From assembly GCA_022825895.1 (NCBI GenBank), contig JAJDVX010000004.1, positions 1 through 64,000 of the forward strand: a stretch of 64,000 bases of DNA. Reading direction: 5' to 3'. The notes under the pieces were generated by a model. The model had not been told where the DNA came from, did not search any database, and worked only from the letters and a program-made list of their open reading frames with translations. This document shows, in pieces, positions 48,793 through 57,120 of this stretch; the stretch's first letter is position 1; each line of letters opens with the position of its first letter. Made by a program: the position numbers and the translations under genes. Origin of the DNA: Chloroflexota bacterium (lineage in GTDB: Bacteria > Chloroflexota > UBA11872).

Positions 48793-51700
48793 ATGAGCGG
48801 CAAGTCGAGGCCATTGCCCGGACGGCTGCGACCTCTCACCGCAAGACGTAGGTCCCGGGCCCTGGCGCCGCCGTTGCGCTTCGTCGCGCTGGCCGCCGTG
48901 CTGGTTGCGCTCGGTGTGAGCCTCACGACCCGGCCGGCGCATGCGCACAGCCGCCTTCCGCCGTGCGAGGGTTGGGGTCCCCGCGGCGTTCACTCGACCA
49001 ATGCCCAGAACTCGGTGCAATGGACGCCGGGTGGCTCCGAACTGCTTTTCGTCCACAGCGACCAGCTCTACCAGGCGACGGCGGACGGGACGCGCGTGCA
49101 AGGGACGTTTGAGGTGCCGTACGAGGCCCACATCGAGATGCGGTCGTATCTCAAGGTCTACCTGACGCACGCCGACGTCTCCCCTTCCGGGACACAGGTG
49201 GCGTACTCCGTCTGCTGGGACTCCTTCACGTTCTGGGACAGCCCGCCAAGGGAACCGCCGGACGAGGAGTCCCGCGCGGTGCACGTTCCGATCGGAACGG
49301 AGTTCTTCGAGGTCGCTGTCTGGGATGCGACCACCGACGAGGTGGACTACCTGGCCGTTGGCAGCGTGCCCGTGTGGTCGCCCGACGGCACCCGCATTGC
49401 GTTTCTGTCCGATCACAATTACGCCGACACGTCCGCTGGCAGCCAGGCAAGCAACGAGGTCGATCCGGGGCTCTTCAGCATGGCCGCGGACGGCTCCGAC
49501 ATCCAACGCCTGGCGCCGGCGGACCCTGGGGACGTCGGCCTTCCGCCCCGCTGGTCGCCGGACGGACGGCTGCTGGCCTTTGTGCGTGGCGTGGGTTCGG
49601 CGGAGCAGGCGGTGTTCACGGTGGGCGCCGACGGATCGAATCTCAGGCAGATCTCCGCCGCGGCCAGCCTTCCCTCCTGGTCCCCCGACGGCGCGCGCCT
49701 GGCGCTGGCGTTGCCCGACGGGGACGAGGTGGCGCTGTACACCCTCGCGGCGGACGGCTCGGACCCGCGGCGGCTGACGACGATCGAGGGCTGGCAGAGC
49801 CAGGGCTGGAATGAAGAGTCGTACGCGGAGGATCCGTCGGTTGCCTGGATCGAGACGGTGGCCTGGTCGCCGGACGGATCGAAGATTCTCTATACGTGTG
49901 GATGGGCGTCGGTCTGCGTGGTCGACCTGGATGGAAATCCCGTCGGGTCATCGCCTGAGAACTTCGGGGAGCCACACGGACCGGTCTGGTCGCCCGACGG
50001 ATCGCGAATCGCGATTGGCATAGGCGCTGAAGTCGACCGCTATTCGCGCAGCGTGCCCGAGGTTCTCTACACGATGAGGCCCGACGGTTCCGACCTGCAG
50101 GTGCTTGTGACCCTGGGCGTCGGGCTGGTGGCCGAGAGCGTCAGAGAGGCCGACCTTGCAACGCGATACGCGGCCTGCACCGCCGGATACGTAGTCCCCG
50201 AACCCGGTGCGAATCCCGGCCTGGTGAGCGACTGCCAGACGCTGATGAATCTTCGTGACTGGCTGTTCGGCGCGGTGACCACGAACTGGAATGCCGGGAC
50301 GCCGATCGACGAGTGGGTGGGGCTGACCATCGAGGGCTCGCCGCGGCGGGTGACGGGACTGAGGGTGGGAAGCGGCAGCTACGGCGATGCGGTAACCGCG
50401 GGCATCATCCCGCCCGAGGTCGCCAACCTGCCCAGGCTGCGGACGCTCGAGCTTGCCGGCAACCAGATATCGGGGAACATTCCGCCGGCGCTCGGTCAAC
50501 TCGCCGAGTTGGAGACGCTGGACGTCGCCCACAATCAGCTTTCGGGAGGGATTCCAGCAGCGCTCGGCGATCTCGGCTCGCTGCGGAGCCTGAACCTGTC
50601 GGGAAACCGGCTCTACGGTGAAATTCCACCGGAAGTGGGCCGGCTGACGGGCCTTGAACTCCTGGATTTGGCCGGGAACGATCTGACCGGCGAGATTCCA
50701 GAGGAATTGGGCAACCTTTCCAGCCTGCAGAAGCTCAACCTTCGGGAAAACGAGTTCGACGGGAGGATTCCGGGAGAGTTGGGCCAACTTGCCGGCCTGG
50801 TGGAGCTGGACCTCGCGGAGAGTGGTGTCGCGGGCAGCATTCCGCCCGAAATCGGCGACCTGGCCGGGCTGGAGACGCTGGACCTCTCGAACAATGCGCT
50901 GACGGGTGACATTCCGCCCGAGCTTGGCGGGCTGCGAAACTTGACGGAGCTAAATCTCGCCGAGAACCAGCTGACGGGCCTCATCCCCTGGGAGCTGGGC
51001 TGGCTGACCAAGCTCACGGATCTGCAGTTCGGAGGCAACCAACTCACCGGACGTGTTCCGGTGGCCTTGGGGTCTATGTACCAATTGTGGTCGCTGGGAC
51101 TGTGGGGCAATCAACTCGAGGAGTGCCTGCCATTCCACCTGAACCGACGTGAGCCGCCGTACATCAGCCCGCGCGAGTGGGCGACCTGCGAGGCCGGTTC
51201 GTATGCCTTCAACATTCGAGACGACGCGTTGCCCGGGGCCAGTGTGGGCCGGGTGTACATCCCCGGCCGGCTGGCGGACACGGTCAGCTACGTGATCGCG
51301 GGCGGCAACGAGGCCGGGGCGTTTGCCATCGACTCGAGCAGCGGCCGCATCAGCGTTGCAGGCGAACTGGACGCTTCAGCGGTCGATGCCTATTCGCTGA
51401 CGGTCGCGGCGAGCGACGGACTCGACGACGTGGTGAGCGTGGAGATCCGGGTCAATCCAGCGCCCTCGCCGCCGACCTGCGCCAGTGGAATCGCCGTGCC
51501 AAATCCGGAGGAGAATCCCGGGCTGGTGAACGACTGCCGGATCCTGCTCCAGGCGCGGGAAGTTCTGGTCGGGCGGGGCTGGCTGAATTGGAGCGCCGAG
51601 GCCCCGATGGAGCAGTGGGAAGCGATCGAACTCGGCGGTACGCCGCGACGCGTCCTGGCGTTGGAGATTCGAGGGCCCCACGGCGGCAGGCGCATCCCGC

Positions 51701-52062
51701 CCGAGCTTGGAGGTCTGAGCGCTTTGCGGCGACTGGTGCTCTTCAACAACCGTTTGTGGGGCACCATTCCGAGCGAACTCGGGCAACTGCGCGAGTTGCG
51801 CGAGCTCGATCTGTCAAATAACGCATTCTCGGAAGCAATACCGCCGGAACTGGGTCGGCTTGCCAACCTGACCCACCTGAATCTCTTCGTCAATCGCCTA
51901 ACCGGACAGGTTCCAGCGGAACTCGGACAACTGACGAATCTGCGGGAATTGCACCTCGGCATGAACCACTACCTGATCCAGTGCCTGCCGAGCAGCCTGG
52001 CCGCCCGAGCGCGGCAGGGCGCCACGTTGCCGGACTGGCCGACGTGCGAGGCGGACGGCTAG
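48793..52062 (+). CDS. secreted TolB-propeller, leucine-rich-repeat, cadherin-like protein
   Basis: 1,089 residues from ATG 48793. After a signal sequence (ending TTRPAHAHS) come six WSPDG-type TolB/WD40-like blades. Then ten 24-residue leucine-rich repeats of the plant-type pattern IPPELG.L..L..LDL..N.L.G, a cadherin-like beta domain (~YAFNIRDDALPGASVG to VSVEIRVNPAP) and four more such repeats. Each repeat block starts with a similar capping module (C..G..VP.P..NPGLV.DC). An ATG at 48667 overlaps the RCC1 stop by four bases and stays in frame, so the start could be earlier; 48793 is preferred for signal-peptide geometry. Probably co-transcribed with the RCC1 gene and acting in adhesion or recognition. 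Confidence 0.82.
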   Translation: MSGKSRPLPGRLRPLTARRRSRALAPPLRFVALAAVLVALGVSLTTRPAHAHSRLPPCEGWGPRGVHSTNAQNSVQWTPGGSELLFVHSDQLYQATADGTRVQGTFEVPYEAHIEMRSYLKVYLTHADVSPSGTQVAYSVCWDSFTFWDSPPREPPDEESRAVHVPIGTEFFEVAVWDATTDEVDYLAVGSVPVWSPDGTRIAFLSDHNYADTSAGSQASNEVDPGLFSMAADGSDIQRLAPADPGDVGLPPRWSPDGRLLAFVRGVGSAEQAVFTVGADGSNLRQISAAASLPSWSPDGARLALALPDGDEVALYTLAADGSDPRRLTTIEGWQSQGWNEESYAEDPSVAWIETVAWSPDGSKILYTCGWASVCVVDLDGNPVGSSPENFGEPHGPVWSPDGSRIAIGIGAEVDRYSRSVPEVLYTMRPDGSDLQVLVTLGVGLVAESVREADLATRYAACTAGYVVPEPGANPGLVSDCQTLMNLRDWLFGAVTTNWNAGTPIDEWVGLTIEGSPRRVTGLRVGSGSYGDAVTAGIIPPEVANLPRLRTLELAGNQISGNIPPALGQLAELETLDVAHNQLSGGIPAALGDLGSLRSLNLSGNRLYGEIPPEVGRLTGLELLDLAGNDLTGEIPEELGNLSSLQKLNLRENEFDGRIPGELGQLAGLVELDLAESGVAGSIPPEIGDLAGLETLDLSNNALTGDIPPELGGLRNLTELNLAENQLTGLIPWELGWLTKLTDLQFGGNQLTGRVPVALGSMYQLWSLGLWGNQLEECLPFHLNRREPPYISPREWATCEAGSYAFNIRDDALPGASVGRVYIPGRLADTVSYVIAGGNEAGAFAIDSSSGRISVAGELDASAVDAYSLTVAASDGLDDVVSVEIRVNPAPSPPTCASGIAVPNPEENPGLVNDCRILLQAREVLVGRGWLNWSAEAPMEQWEAIELGGTPRRVLALEIRGPHGGRRIPPELGGLSALRRLVLFNNRLWGTIPSELGQLRELRELDLSNNAFSEAIPPELGRLANLTHLNLFVNRLTGQVPAELGQLTNLRELHLGMNHYLIQCLPSSLAARARQGATLPDWPTCEADG

Positions 52063-52065
52063 CGG

Positions 52066-52812
52066 TCAGACCATGAGTTCGCCGCCGGTGATGTCGAGGG
52101 CGGCGCCGGTGATGTAGGCGGCGCGGTCGGAGGCGAGGAAGCAGACGAGTTCGGCGACCTCGGAAGGCGCACCCATGCGGTTCAAGGGAATCGACGGGAT
52201 GTATTCCTGGATGCGTTCCTCGGACCAGGCGACGCGAAGCATGTCGGTGTCGATCATGCCGGGGCAGACGGCGTTGACGGTGATGTCGTAGGCGGCCAGT
52301 TCCTTGGCGGCCGCGCGGGTGAGGCCGAGCACGGCGGCCTTTGAGGTGGTGTAGGAGGCGCCGCCCACGGTGCTGACGTTCTTGCCGGCGGTGGACGAGA
52401 AGTTGACGATGCGACCGTAGCTGTTGGCCTGCATGGCCGGGATGACGGCCTGGGTGCAGAAGAAGACGCCGTTGACGTTGACATCCAGGACCCGGCGCCA
52501 CTCGGACTCCTGGATGGACTCGAAGGCCGTAGGCGAGACGATGCCGGCGTTGTTGACGAGGATGTCCAGGCGACCGAAATGCTCGGTGACCGCGGCAATC
52601 ATGGACTCGACGGATGTGCGGTCTGCCACGTTGGCCGGAAACGCCGCGGCGTTGGATCCAAGTTCGGATGCGACGGCTTCGATTTGCTCGGCATTGACGT
52701 CGTTGACGGCAACCAGCGCGCCGCCGGCCAGCAGGCGCTCGGCGGTGGCGCGGCCCATGCCGCGGGCGGCTCCGGTTACCAATGCGACGCGGCCCTGGAA
52801 CTCAGCGGTCAT
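52066..52812 (-). CDS. short-chain dehydrogenase/reductase
   Basis: 248 residues. TGAARGMGRATAERL binds the coenzyme, NNAG is present, and YTTSKAA carries the Tyr/Lys pair after the Ser of VNFSSTAGK. Ends ALDITGGELMV as in 3-oxoacyl-ACP reductase or sugar dehydrogenase-type SDRs. ATG 52812 follows GAGGAG; a TTG at 52845 in frame is less likely. Convergent with the leucine-rich-repeat gene, with a 3-bp gap. Substrate unknown. Confidence 0.88.
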   Translation of the reverse strand: MTAEFQGRVALVTGAARGMGRATAERLLAGGALVAVNDVNAEQIEAVASELGSNAAAFPANVADRTSVESMIAAVTEHFGRLDILVNNAGIVSPTAFESIQESEWRRVLDVNVNGVFFCTQAVIPAMQANSYGRIVNFSSTAGKNVSTVGGASYTTSKAAVLGLTRAAAKELAAYDITVNAVCPGMIDTDMLRVAWSEERIQEYIPSIPLNRMGAPSEVAELVCFLASDRAAYITGAALDITGGELMV

Positions 52813-52875
52813 CTGGGCGATCTCCTCGGGTGACCCGTTCGGCAATTCCGAAACATCATCCTGCCAGCCATGCGG

Positions 52876-53035
52876 TCACGTGACCGCCACATCAAACCAC
52901 AGGCCCCAATGGTCGGAGCCGTACCGGTCGCCATCGCCATGCGCGGTTCCGAAGCGTCCCTCGGCGACGATCTTCAATGTCGAGCGGGCGGCCGAGCGAA
53001 TGAGCAGGTGGTCGATTCGGAGTCCGGCGTCAGGC
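52876..53035 (-). pseudogene. C-terminal remnant of an endonuclease/exonuclease/phosphatase-family gene
   Basis: The minus strand reads PDAGLRIDHLLIRSAARSTL and later GSDHWGLWFDVAVT before a stop at 52876-52878. AGLRIDHLL and the SDH motif are typical of the C-terminus of exonuclease III and related phosphoesterases. Only ~50 residues remain; upstream the frame runs into the unrelated gene at 53030, whose stop overlaps it. The catalytic N-terminal part is missing, so it is probably a relic. Confidence 0.5.
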
Positions 53036-53710
53036 CTTGATCGCGGACAGCCGGCCTTCGAACAGAAACCGATCGAACAGGTCGTCCAGATTCATGCTGG
53101 AGACGTCCTGGAGCACGTCGTCGGCCGCGCGGGTGCGCAAGCGGCCCTGGGTCAGCGGCAGGGCCTCCGATATCCCGTCCGCCGATAGCTTCTGCTGAAG
53201 ACTGACGAGCGCGGCCAATTCCAAAGCGCCAAGCGGCAGGAAGGTCAGGCCGGTGTGGTGGTAGCCGCCCTCGCCGTTGACCGCGCGCACGGCGTACTGG
53301 GTGACACGCCGCCGTTCCTCGTATTCCAGCTCGATTACGTCCACAACCCGGCCTTCGCCGGCGCCTTCGGCAACCACGAGCACGCAGTTGTTGGAACCCT
53401 GCGACGGCTGGAAGTCGGCGGTCGGCTGCAGCGGGTGCTCGGCTACGAGGATTTCAACCTCTTCAGTACGAGGAATGGCTCGCAGCAGACCATGCACCTC
53501 ACCGTGACCGGCGTCCCGGATCTGGACCTGCACGTCCGAAGCCTGGGGCACGGCATCGGAATCGGACGTAATGACTGTGATGGCGTCCGCACCGATTGCG
53601 TGCAGCTGCTCGATGGTGGCGTCCAGCGGCGCGTCGCCGCCGTCCGCTGCGGCCGCCCCGTCCGCCGTTTGTCCGTTGCCGACAAAGATCACGCCCCGCA
53701 GGTCAGCCAT
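53030..53710 (-). CDS. hypothetical protein with nucleotidyltransferase-like N-terminus
   Basis: 226 residues, no signal peptide. LRGVIFVGNG followed by APLDATIEQLHAIGADAITVITS resembles the start of sugar-phosphate nucleotidyltransferases, but the GGxGxR loop that binds NTP is not present, so activity is doubtful. The C-terminal half has no recognised motif. It could be a degenerate or repurposed transferase. Its 3' end abuts a nuclease-gene remnant. Confidence 0.5.
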   Translation of the reverse strand: MADLRGVIFVGNGQTADGAAAADGGDAPLDATIEQLHAIGADAITVITSDSDAVPQASDVQVQIRDAGHGEVHGLLRAIPRTEEVEILVAEHPLQPTADFQPSQGSNNCVLVVAEGAGEGRVVDVIELEYEERRRVTQYAVRAVNGEGGYHHTGLTFLPLGALELAALVSLQQKLSADGISEALPLTQGRLRTRAADDVLQDVSSMNLDDLFDRFLFEGRLSAIKA

Positions 53711-53814
53711 AGCACCGCCGTAGATTTCCGCTCATGCGGCATACAGTACGGCATATCGGCGACGGCGCCAGAGAAACGACGCGCCCAGCCATCATGCGGG
53801 CGGCTCGCCGATGG

Positions 53815-54630
53815 TCAGCCGATGACTGAACCGGCGGGCAGCAGGTGGGCGAGGCGCGGTCGCAGGTTGTCGGGGGCCTCGTCATAAACCTCGCGGGGCA
53901 GGTCCTCAACGAATGAGTCGATCCCGTCGCCGACGATGACCTGGCGTTCCACGTGACCGCGGCGGGTCGGGTTGAGGTTCAACCACCACGGCGCGAAACG
54001 GACAACCACGGTCACGCGGTCCTGCTCGGTCGTGTTGGGTGAGACGGCGTGCCAGAGGCGGCTGTCCACGATAGCGACCGAGCCGGCCTTGCCCAGCAGG
54101 CGGGCCTCGTCGTCGCGCGGAGCCATCCAGTCGCCCAGCGGGCTGCCGGGACGCGGGTGATCCTGCTGGCGGTGGCTGCCGGGCACCACGTACGTCGCGC
54201 CGTTCTCGGGCGTGAAGTCCGTCAGCATCCAGAACGTGGTGAGGTGCATGGGCACGTCCGGATAAGGCGCGGGGATGTGGGCGAGGTTGCGCTGGTTGTA
54301 GGGAAAGTCCGCGTGCCAGATGTCGCGGTCGGTACCGGGCCCGGTGACGTAGCCGGTGACGTACGAGATGCGCCAATGGGGACCGAGCACGCCCTGGGTG
54401 ACCGTGTTCACTTGCTCGTCGCCCAGGTGCGGCAGCAGGGCCTGGTCGAAGCGCAGCAGGTTGGAGACGCCGTAGCGCGGAGCGGGGGAGCGCGAGTGCT
54501 CGATGATGGACGCCGACACCTTCTCGCGAACGTCGCTGAGGTCCGGCTCCGAGATGATGTCGGGAATCACGCACCAGCCGCGCGTCCGCAGGTCGTCCAC
54601 ATGTGAGTCAAGCCCGTTCGATGCGTTCAT
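53815..54630 (-). CDS. phytanoyl-CoA dioxygenase (PhyH) family protein
   Basis: 271-residue Fe(II)/2-oxoglutarate oxygenase. Iron ligands H106 and D108 (WHADF) and H194 (LWHAVSP); R205 after it can bind 2-oxoglutarate. GGAGATCAGA before ATG 54630 supports the start. The family hydroxylates diverse small molecules, including branched acyl groups and natural products; no substrate can be assigned. It lies 3' of the two tiny lipoprotein genes on the same strand. Confidence 0.85.
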   Translation of the reverse strand: MNASNGLDSHVDDLRTRGWCVIPDIISEPDLSDVREKVSASIIEHSRSPAPRYGVSNLLRFDQALLPHLGDEQVNTVTQGVLGPHWRISYVTGYVTGPGTDRDIWHADFPYNQRNLAHIPAPYPDVPMHLTTFWMLTDFTPENGATYVVPGSHRQQDHPRPGSPLGDWMAPRDDEARLLGKAGSVAIVDSRLWHAVSPNTTEQDRVTVVVRFAPWWLNLNPTRRGHVERQVIVGDGIDSFVEDLPREVYDEAPDNLRPRLAHLLPAGSVIG

Positions 54631-54802
54631 TCTGATCTCCGCCGGCGGGCGTATCGGCCCGGCCGTTCGTGCCTTCGCCTGCTCCGGGCAGGCAACGACT
54701 GCGATTTACGGAATGCTAGCAATGCCAACCGTGGCGGAGTCAGACTCATCGACGGAAAGGGGCGAGGCGGCCAGGAGCGCCTCGCCGCTCACCCCATCGG
54801 AG

Positions 54803-54988
54803 TCAGCAGCCGTCGTTGCCGCAGTGGGCCTTGGGGTCCTTGTAGGGGAAGGGGTCGTCGCGGGTGCCCGCGGTACTCCCGGAGTCGCCGCAGGCCGCGC
54901 TTAGGCCGACGGCCATGACCGCGAACGCGCCGAGCAGGGCTCCGCCAAACCGTCGTCGGGTGAGCGTCCGCCGGAATCTCTTGTCCAC
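54803..54988 (-). CDS. 61-residue Tat lipoprotein, paralog A
   Basis: Starts at GTG 54988 with GGAGA at 54996-55000. The sequence begins MDKRFRRTLTRRRFGGALL (twin-arginine) and reaches a lipobox SAAC, leaving a ~28-residue mature peptide that ends DDPFPYKDPKAHCGNDGC. The neighbouring gene at 55085 ends DDPFPYADPNARCGNVSC, so the motif DDPFPY.DP.A.CGN..C is shared, including two cysteines four residues apart. The codons for DDPFPY differ between copies at nearly every third base, so selection acts on the peptide. No known family; possible metal, redox or modified-peptide role. Confidence 0.72.
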   Translation of the reverse strand: MDKRFRRTLTRRRFGGALLGAFAVMAVGLSAACGDSGSTAGTRDDPFPYKDPKAHCGNDGC

Positions 54989-55021
54989 TGCGCCGTCTCC
55001 TGGTCGTTTTGGGTCGCGGCC

Positions 55022-55050
55022 ATTAGAGCGGATGCGGGCCGTATCCGCAA
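55022..55050 (-). promoter_or_regulatory. promoter of Tat lipoprotein A
   Basis: Minus strand TTGCGG (55050-55045), a 17-bp spacer, TCTAAT (55027-55022). The same arrangement precedes paralog B (55306-55334), so the promoter is conserved with the gene. The leader would be about 27 nt. Confidence 0.6.
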
Positions 55051-55084
55051 ATGGGCCAACGGCCGGTGGCGCAAGGGCGCGGTG

Positions 55085-55273
55085 CTAGCAACTCACGTTG
55101 CCGCAGCGGGCATTGGGATCCGCATACGGAAAAGGATCGTCGCGCGATCCCGCGCCGTCATCGGCACCGCCCCCGCAGGCCGGTGCGAGCCCGACGGCCG
55201 CAACCGCAAGCCCGGCCAGCAGGGCTCCGCCGAACCGTCGCCGGGTGAGAGGCCGTCGCGGTCGTTTTTCCAC
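55085..55273 (-). CDS. 62-residue Tat lipoprotein, paralog B
   Basis: GTG 55273 follows GGGAGA (55281-55286). MEKRPRRPLTRRRFGGALLAG carries the twin-arginine motif, a lipobox APAC follows, and the mature tail contains two acidic residues and ends DPNARCGNVSC. Same architecture and Shine-Dalgarno context (GGAGACGG.GCAGTGGA) as paralog A. The tail motif is conserved despite synonymous divergence. Adjacent to paralog A with a ~96-bp gap that contains its own promoter. Confidence 0.72.
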   Translation of the reverse strand: MEKRPRRPLTRRRFGGALLAGLAVAAVGLAPACGGGADDGAGSRDDPFPYADPNARCGNVSC

Positions 55274-55305
55274 TGCACCGTCTCCCGATGCTTCGAGCCG
55301 TGAAC

Positions 55306-55334
55306 ATTAGAACGACTGTGCTCGGATTAGGCAA
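55306..55334 (-). promoter_or_regulatory. promoter of Tat lipoprotein B
   Basis: Minus strand TTGCCT (55334-55329), a 17-bp spacer, TCTAAT (55311-55306). The -10 box TCTAAT is identical to that of paralog A. Confidence 0.6.
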
Positions 55335-55400
55335 ACGGTGGCCGGACATTCGCCGACGCCGCGATCAGGCTGGACGTCGCGTTCCGCCGTTAGCCGGGTC

Positions 55401-56381
55401 TCACCACTGGAACACCGTACCCATCAGCTGCGACGAATCGTCGCGCAGCGAGGCGTAGATGGGAGGCGCTCCGGCGGCCGGAACGACGTCCTGGATCAGC
55501 GGTTCGATACGCACCAGTCCCCCTCCGACCAGGCGGCAGAGATTCTGCAGGTCGTCGCGGTCGAAGTGGCTGTTCTGCTTGATCGTGATCTCCTGGCCCT
55601 GCCCGGTCCTGAAGGTGTAGTTCACCTCCCAGCGGCCGGCGACCAGGATCACGCGGCCCTGCAGGCGGACGCACGTGATCAGCTTGTCCTCCATGCCGGG
55701 CATGCCCGCGAAGTCGATGACGGCGTCGAAGGCGCCCTCGCCGATGTGCCGGTCCCAGCCGTCGCCGGATACGTCTACCACCGACTCGGCCGCGCCAATG
55801 GTCCGTGCCAGCTCCAGCCGCGGTCCGGCCACGTCGCCGATGGTGACGCGGGCGCCCATCACCGCTGCAATCTGCGCCGCCATCTGCCCGATGCACCCGG
55901 CCCCGCCGACGATCAGCAAGCGCTCGCCTAGGCGCAACTCGGCGTTGCGGCAACTGCGCATCGCCACGCCGCCCATGCCGAACAGGGCGGCATGAACCGG
56001 GTCGATGTCAGGCGGCAATTTGAGAACCAGGTCGTCCTCGGCGATGGTGACGAACTCCACGTGGCCAGCGGGGCTGCGCTGCGTGCCGCTGTGCGCGCCG
56101 ATGAACACCAGGTCGCCGAGGCTCAGATCCGAGACGTCGGGTCCCAGGGCGATTACCTCGCCGACGCTCTGATAGCCCTCGTTGGAGGGCAGCTCGTGGT
56201 CGGGGCGGGAATAGTTGCCGCCGAGCATGTTGTTGCGCTCGGTGCCGTTGGTGATTCCGCTGTAGATGGTGCGGGTCTTGATCTCGTTGGCCCGGAGCGG
56301 ATCGGTGTACTCGGGCCAGTCATGGACCAGCCGCTTGCCCCGCCGTCCGTCGTCCTCCAAAACGGTTACCAGCGCTCGCAT
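55401..56381 (-). CDS. medium-chain dehydrogenase/reductase
   Basis: 326 residues with GroES-like and Rossmann domains: ITNGTERNN, a GDLVFIGAHSGTQ segment and coenzyme motif LLIVGGAGCIGQMAAQIA. Lacks the four-cysteine structural zinc loop. Related to the enzyme at 19384 (both have an N...GTE segment instead of the zinc Cys). Substrate unknown. ThuA and PEP-hydrolase-like genes on the same strand suggest sugar or acyl degradation. Confidence 0.8.
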   Translation of the reverse strand: MRALVTVLEDDGRRGKRLVHDWPEYTDPLRANEIKTRTIYSGITNGTERNNMLGGNYSRPDHELPSNEGYQSVGEVIALGPDVSDLSLGDLVFIGAHSGTQRSPAGHVEFVTIAEDDLVLKLPPDIDPVHAALFGMGGVAMRSCRNAELRLGERLLIVGGAGCIGQMAAQIAAVMGARVTIGDVAGPRLELARTIGAAESVVDVSGDGWDRHIGEGAFDAVIDFAGMPGMEDKLITCVRLQGRVILVAGRWEVNYTFRTGQGQEITIKQNSHFDRDDLQNLCRLVGGGLVRIEPLIQDVVPAAGAPPIYASLRDDSSQLMGTVFQW

Positions 56382-56403
56382 GGCAGTCCCTCCTCAGCCT
56401 CGG

Positions 56404-57054
56404 CTAGAGCTTTCCGGCGGCCCAACGGATGCCGCGGTGCAGCACGGTGCGGAAGCCGGGGTCGGCGTAGGCGGCGTTGTCGTGGCCGGACTGGAAGCAG
56501 AACACGCGGGACTTCCCGAACCGACGCGTCCAGGCCAGGGTCCGCATGCTGAGCGCGTGGTCCGTGGTTAGCAAGATCCGGCTGTCTTTGTCTGCGCTGG
56601 ACATCGTGTACGTCTCGTCCGGCAGTTCCCAGTCGGCCAGGCCCTCGGTAATGGGGTGCGAAGGATCGGCCACGTGAACGGGGACGAGTTGGTCCATGTG
56701 GTAGCCGAACGTCCGCTCTTCGATGCCGCAGAGTTCGGACCAGCGCGGCCATTTGGGAAAGGCCAGGATGGCGTGGTGCAGGACCACGATGCCCTGCGAG
56801 GTCTCGCCGAGCGACTCGAGCGCCGCGGCCGTCCGCTCGTCGGGGGCCGGGCGGTGGAAGTTGTAGAAGACAAGCACGTCGTAGGCGTCGCGCACGCCAC
56901 CCAGGTCGGCCACGAAGTTGTCCAGATCCTGCGGATACGCGTCGACATCCGGCATGCTCCGGAACGCCGCCTGGAAGCCGGGCACGTCGAACCGGTGCTC
57001 GCCGGTGATGACCGCGGCCGTGATGCTGCCGTCGTGCCTGGGGAGACCTGCCAT
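56404..57054 (-). CDS. ThuA-domain protein
   Basis: 216 residues with a class-I amidotransferase-like fold: AAVITGEHRFD, YDVLVFYNFHRPAPDER, GIVVLHHAILAF and WTRRFGKSRVFCFQSGHDN. ThuA proteins work in oxidation or degradation of disaccharides such as trehalose. The fold's catalytic Cys is not present in this subfamily, so the chemistry is unclear. 23 bp separate it from the dehydrogenase gene 55401. Confidence 0.8.
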   Translation of the reverse strand: MAGLPRHDGSITAAVITGEHRFDVPGFQAAFRSMPDVDAYPQDLDNFVADLGGVRDAYDVLVFYNFHRPAPDERTAAALESLGETSQGIVVLHHAILAFPKWPRWSELCGIEERTFGYHMDQLVPVHVADPSHPITEGLADWELPDETYTMSSADKDSRILLTTDHALSMRTLAWTRRFGKSRVFCFQSGHDNAAYADPGFRTVLHRGIRWAAGKL

Positions 57055-57120
57055 CCCGATGCTCCGCGTCTAGCTACCGCGAAACGCTTGCAGCGATCCG
57101 TTGGAAACGGCTGCCGGCAT

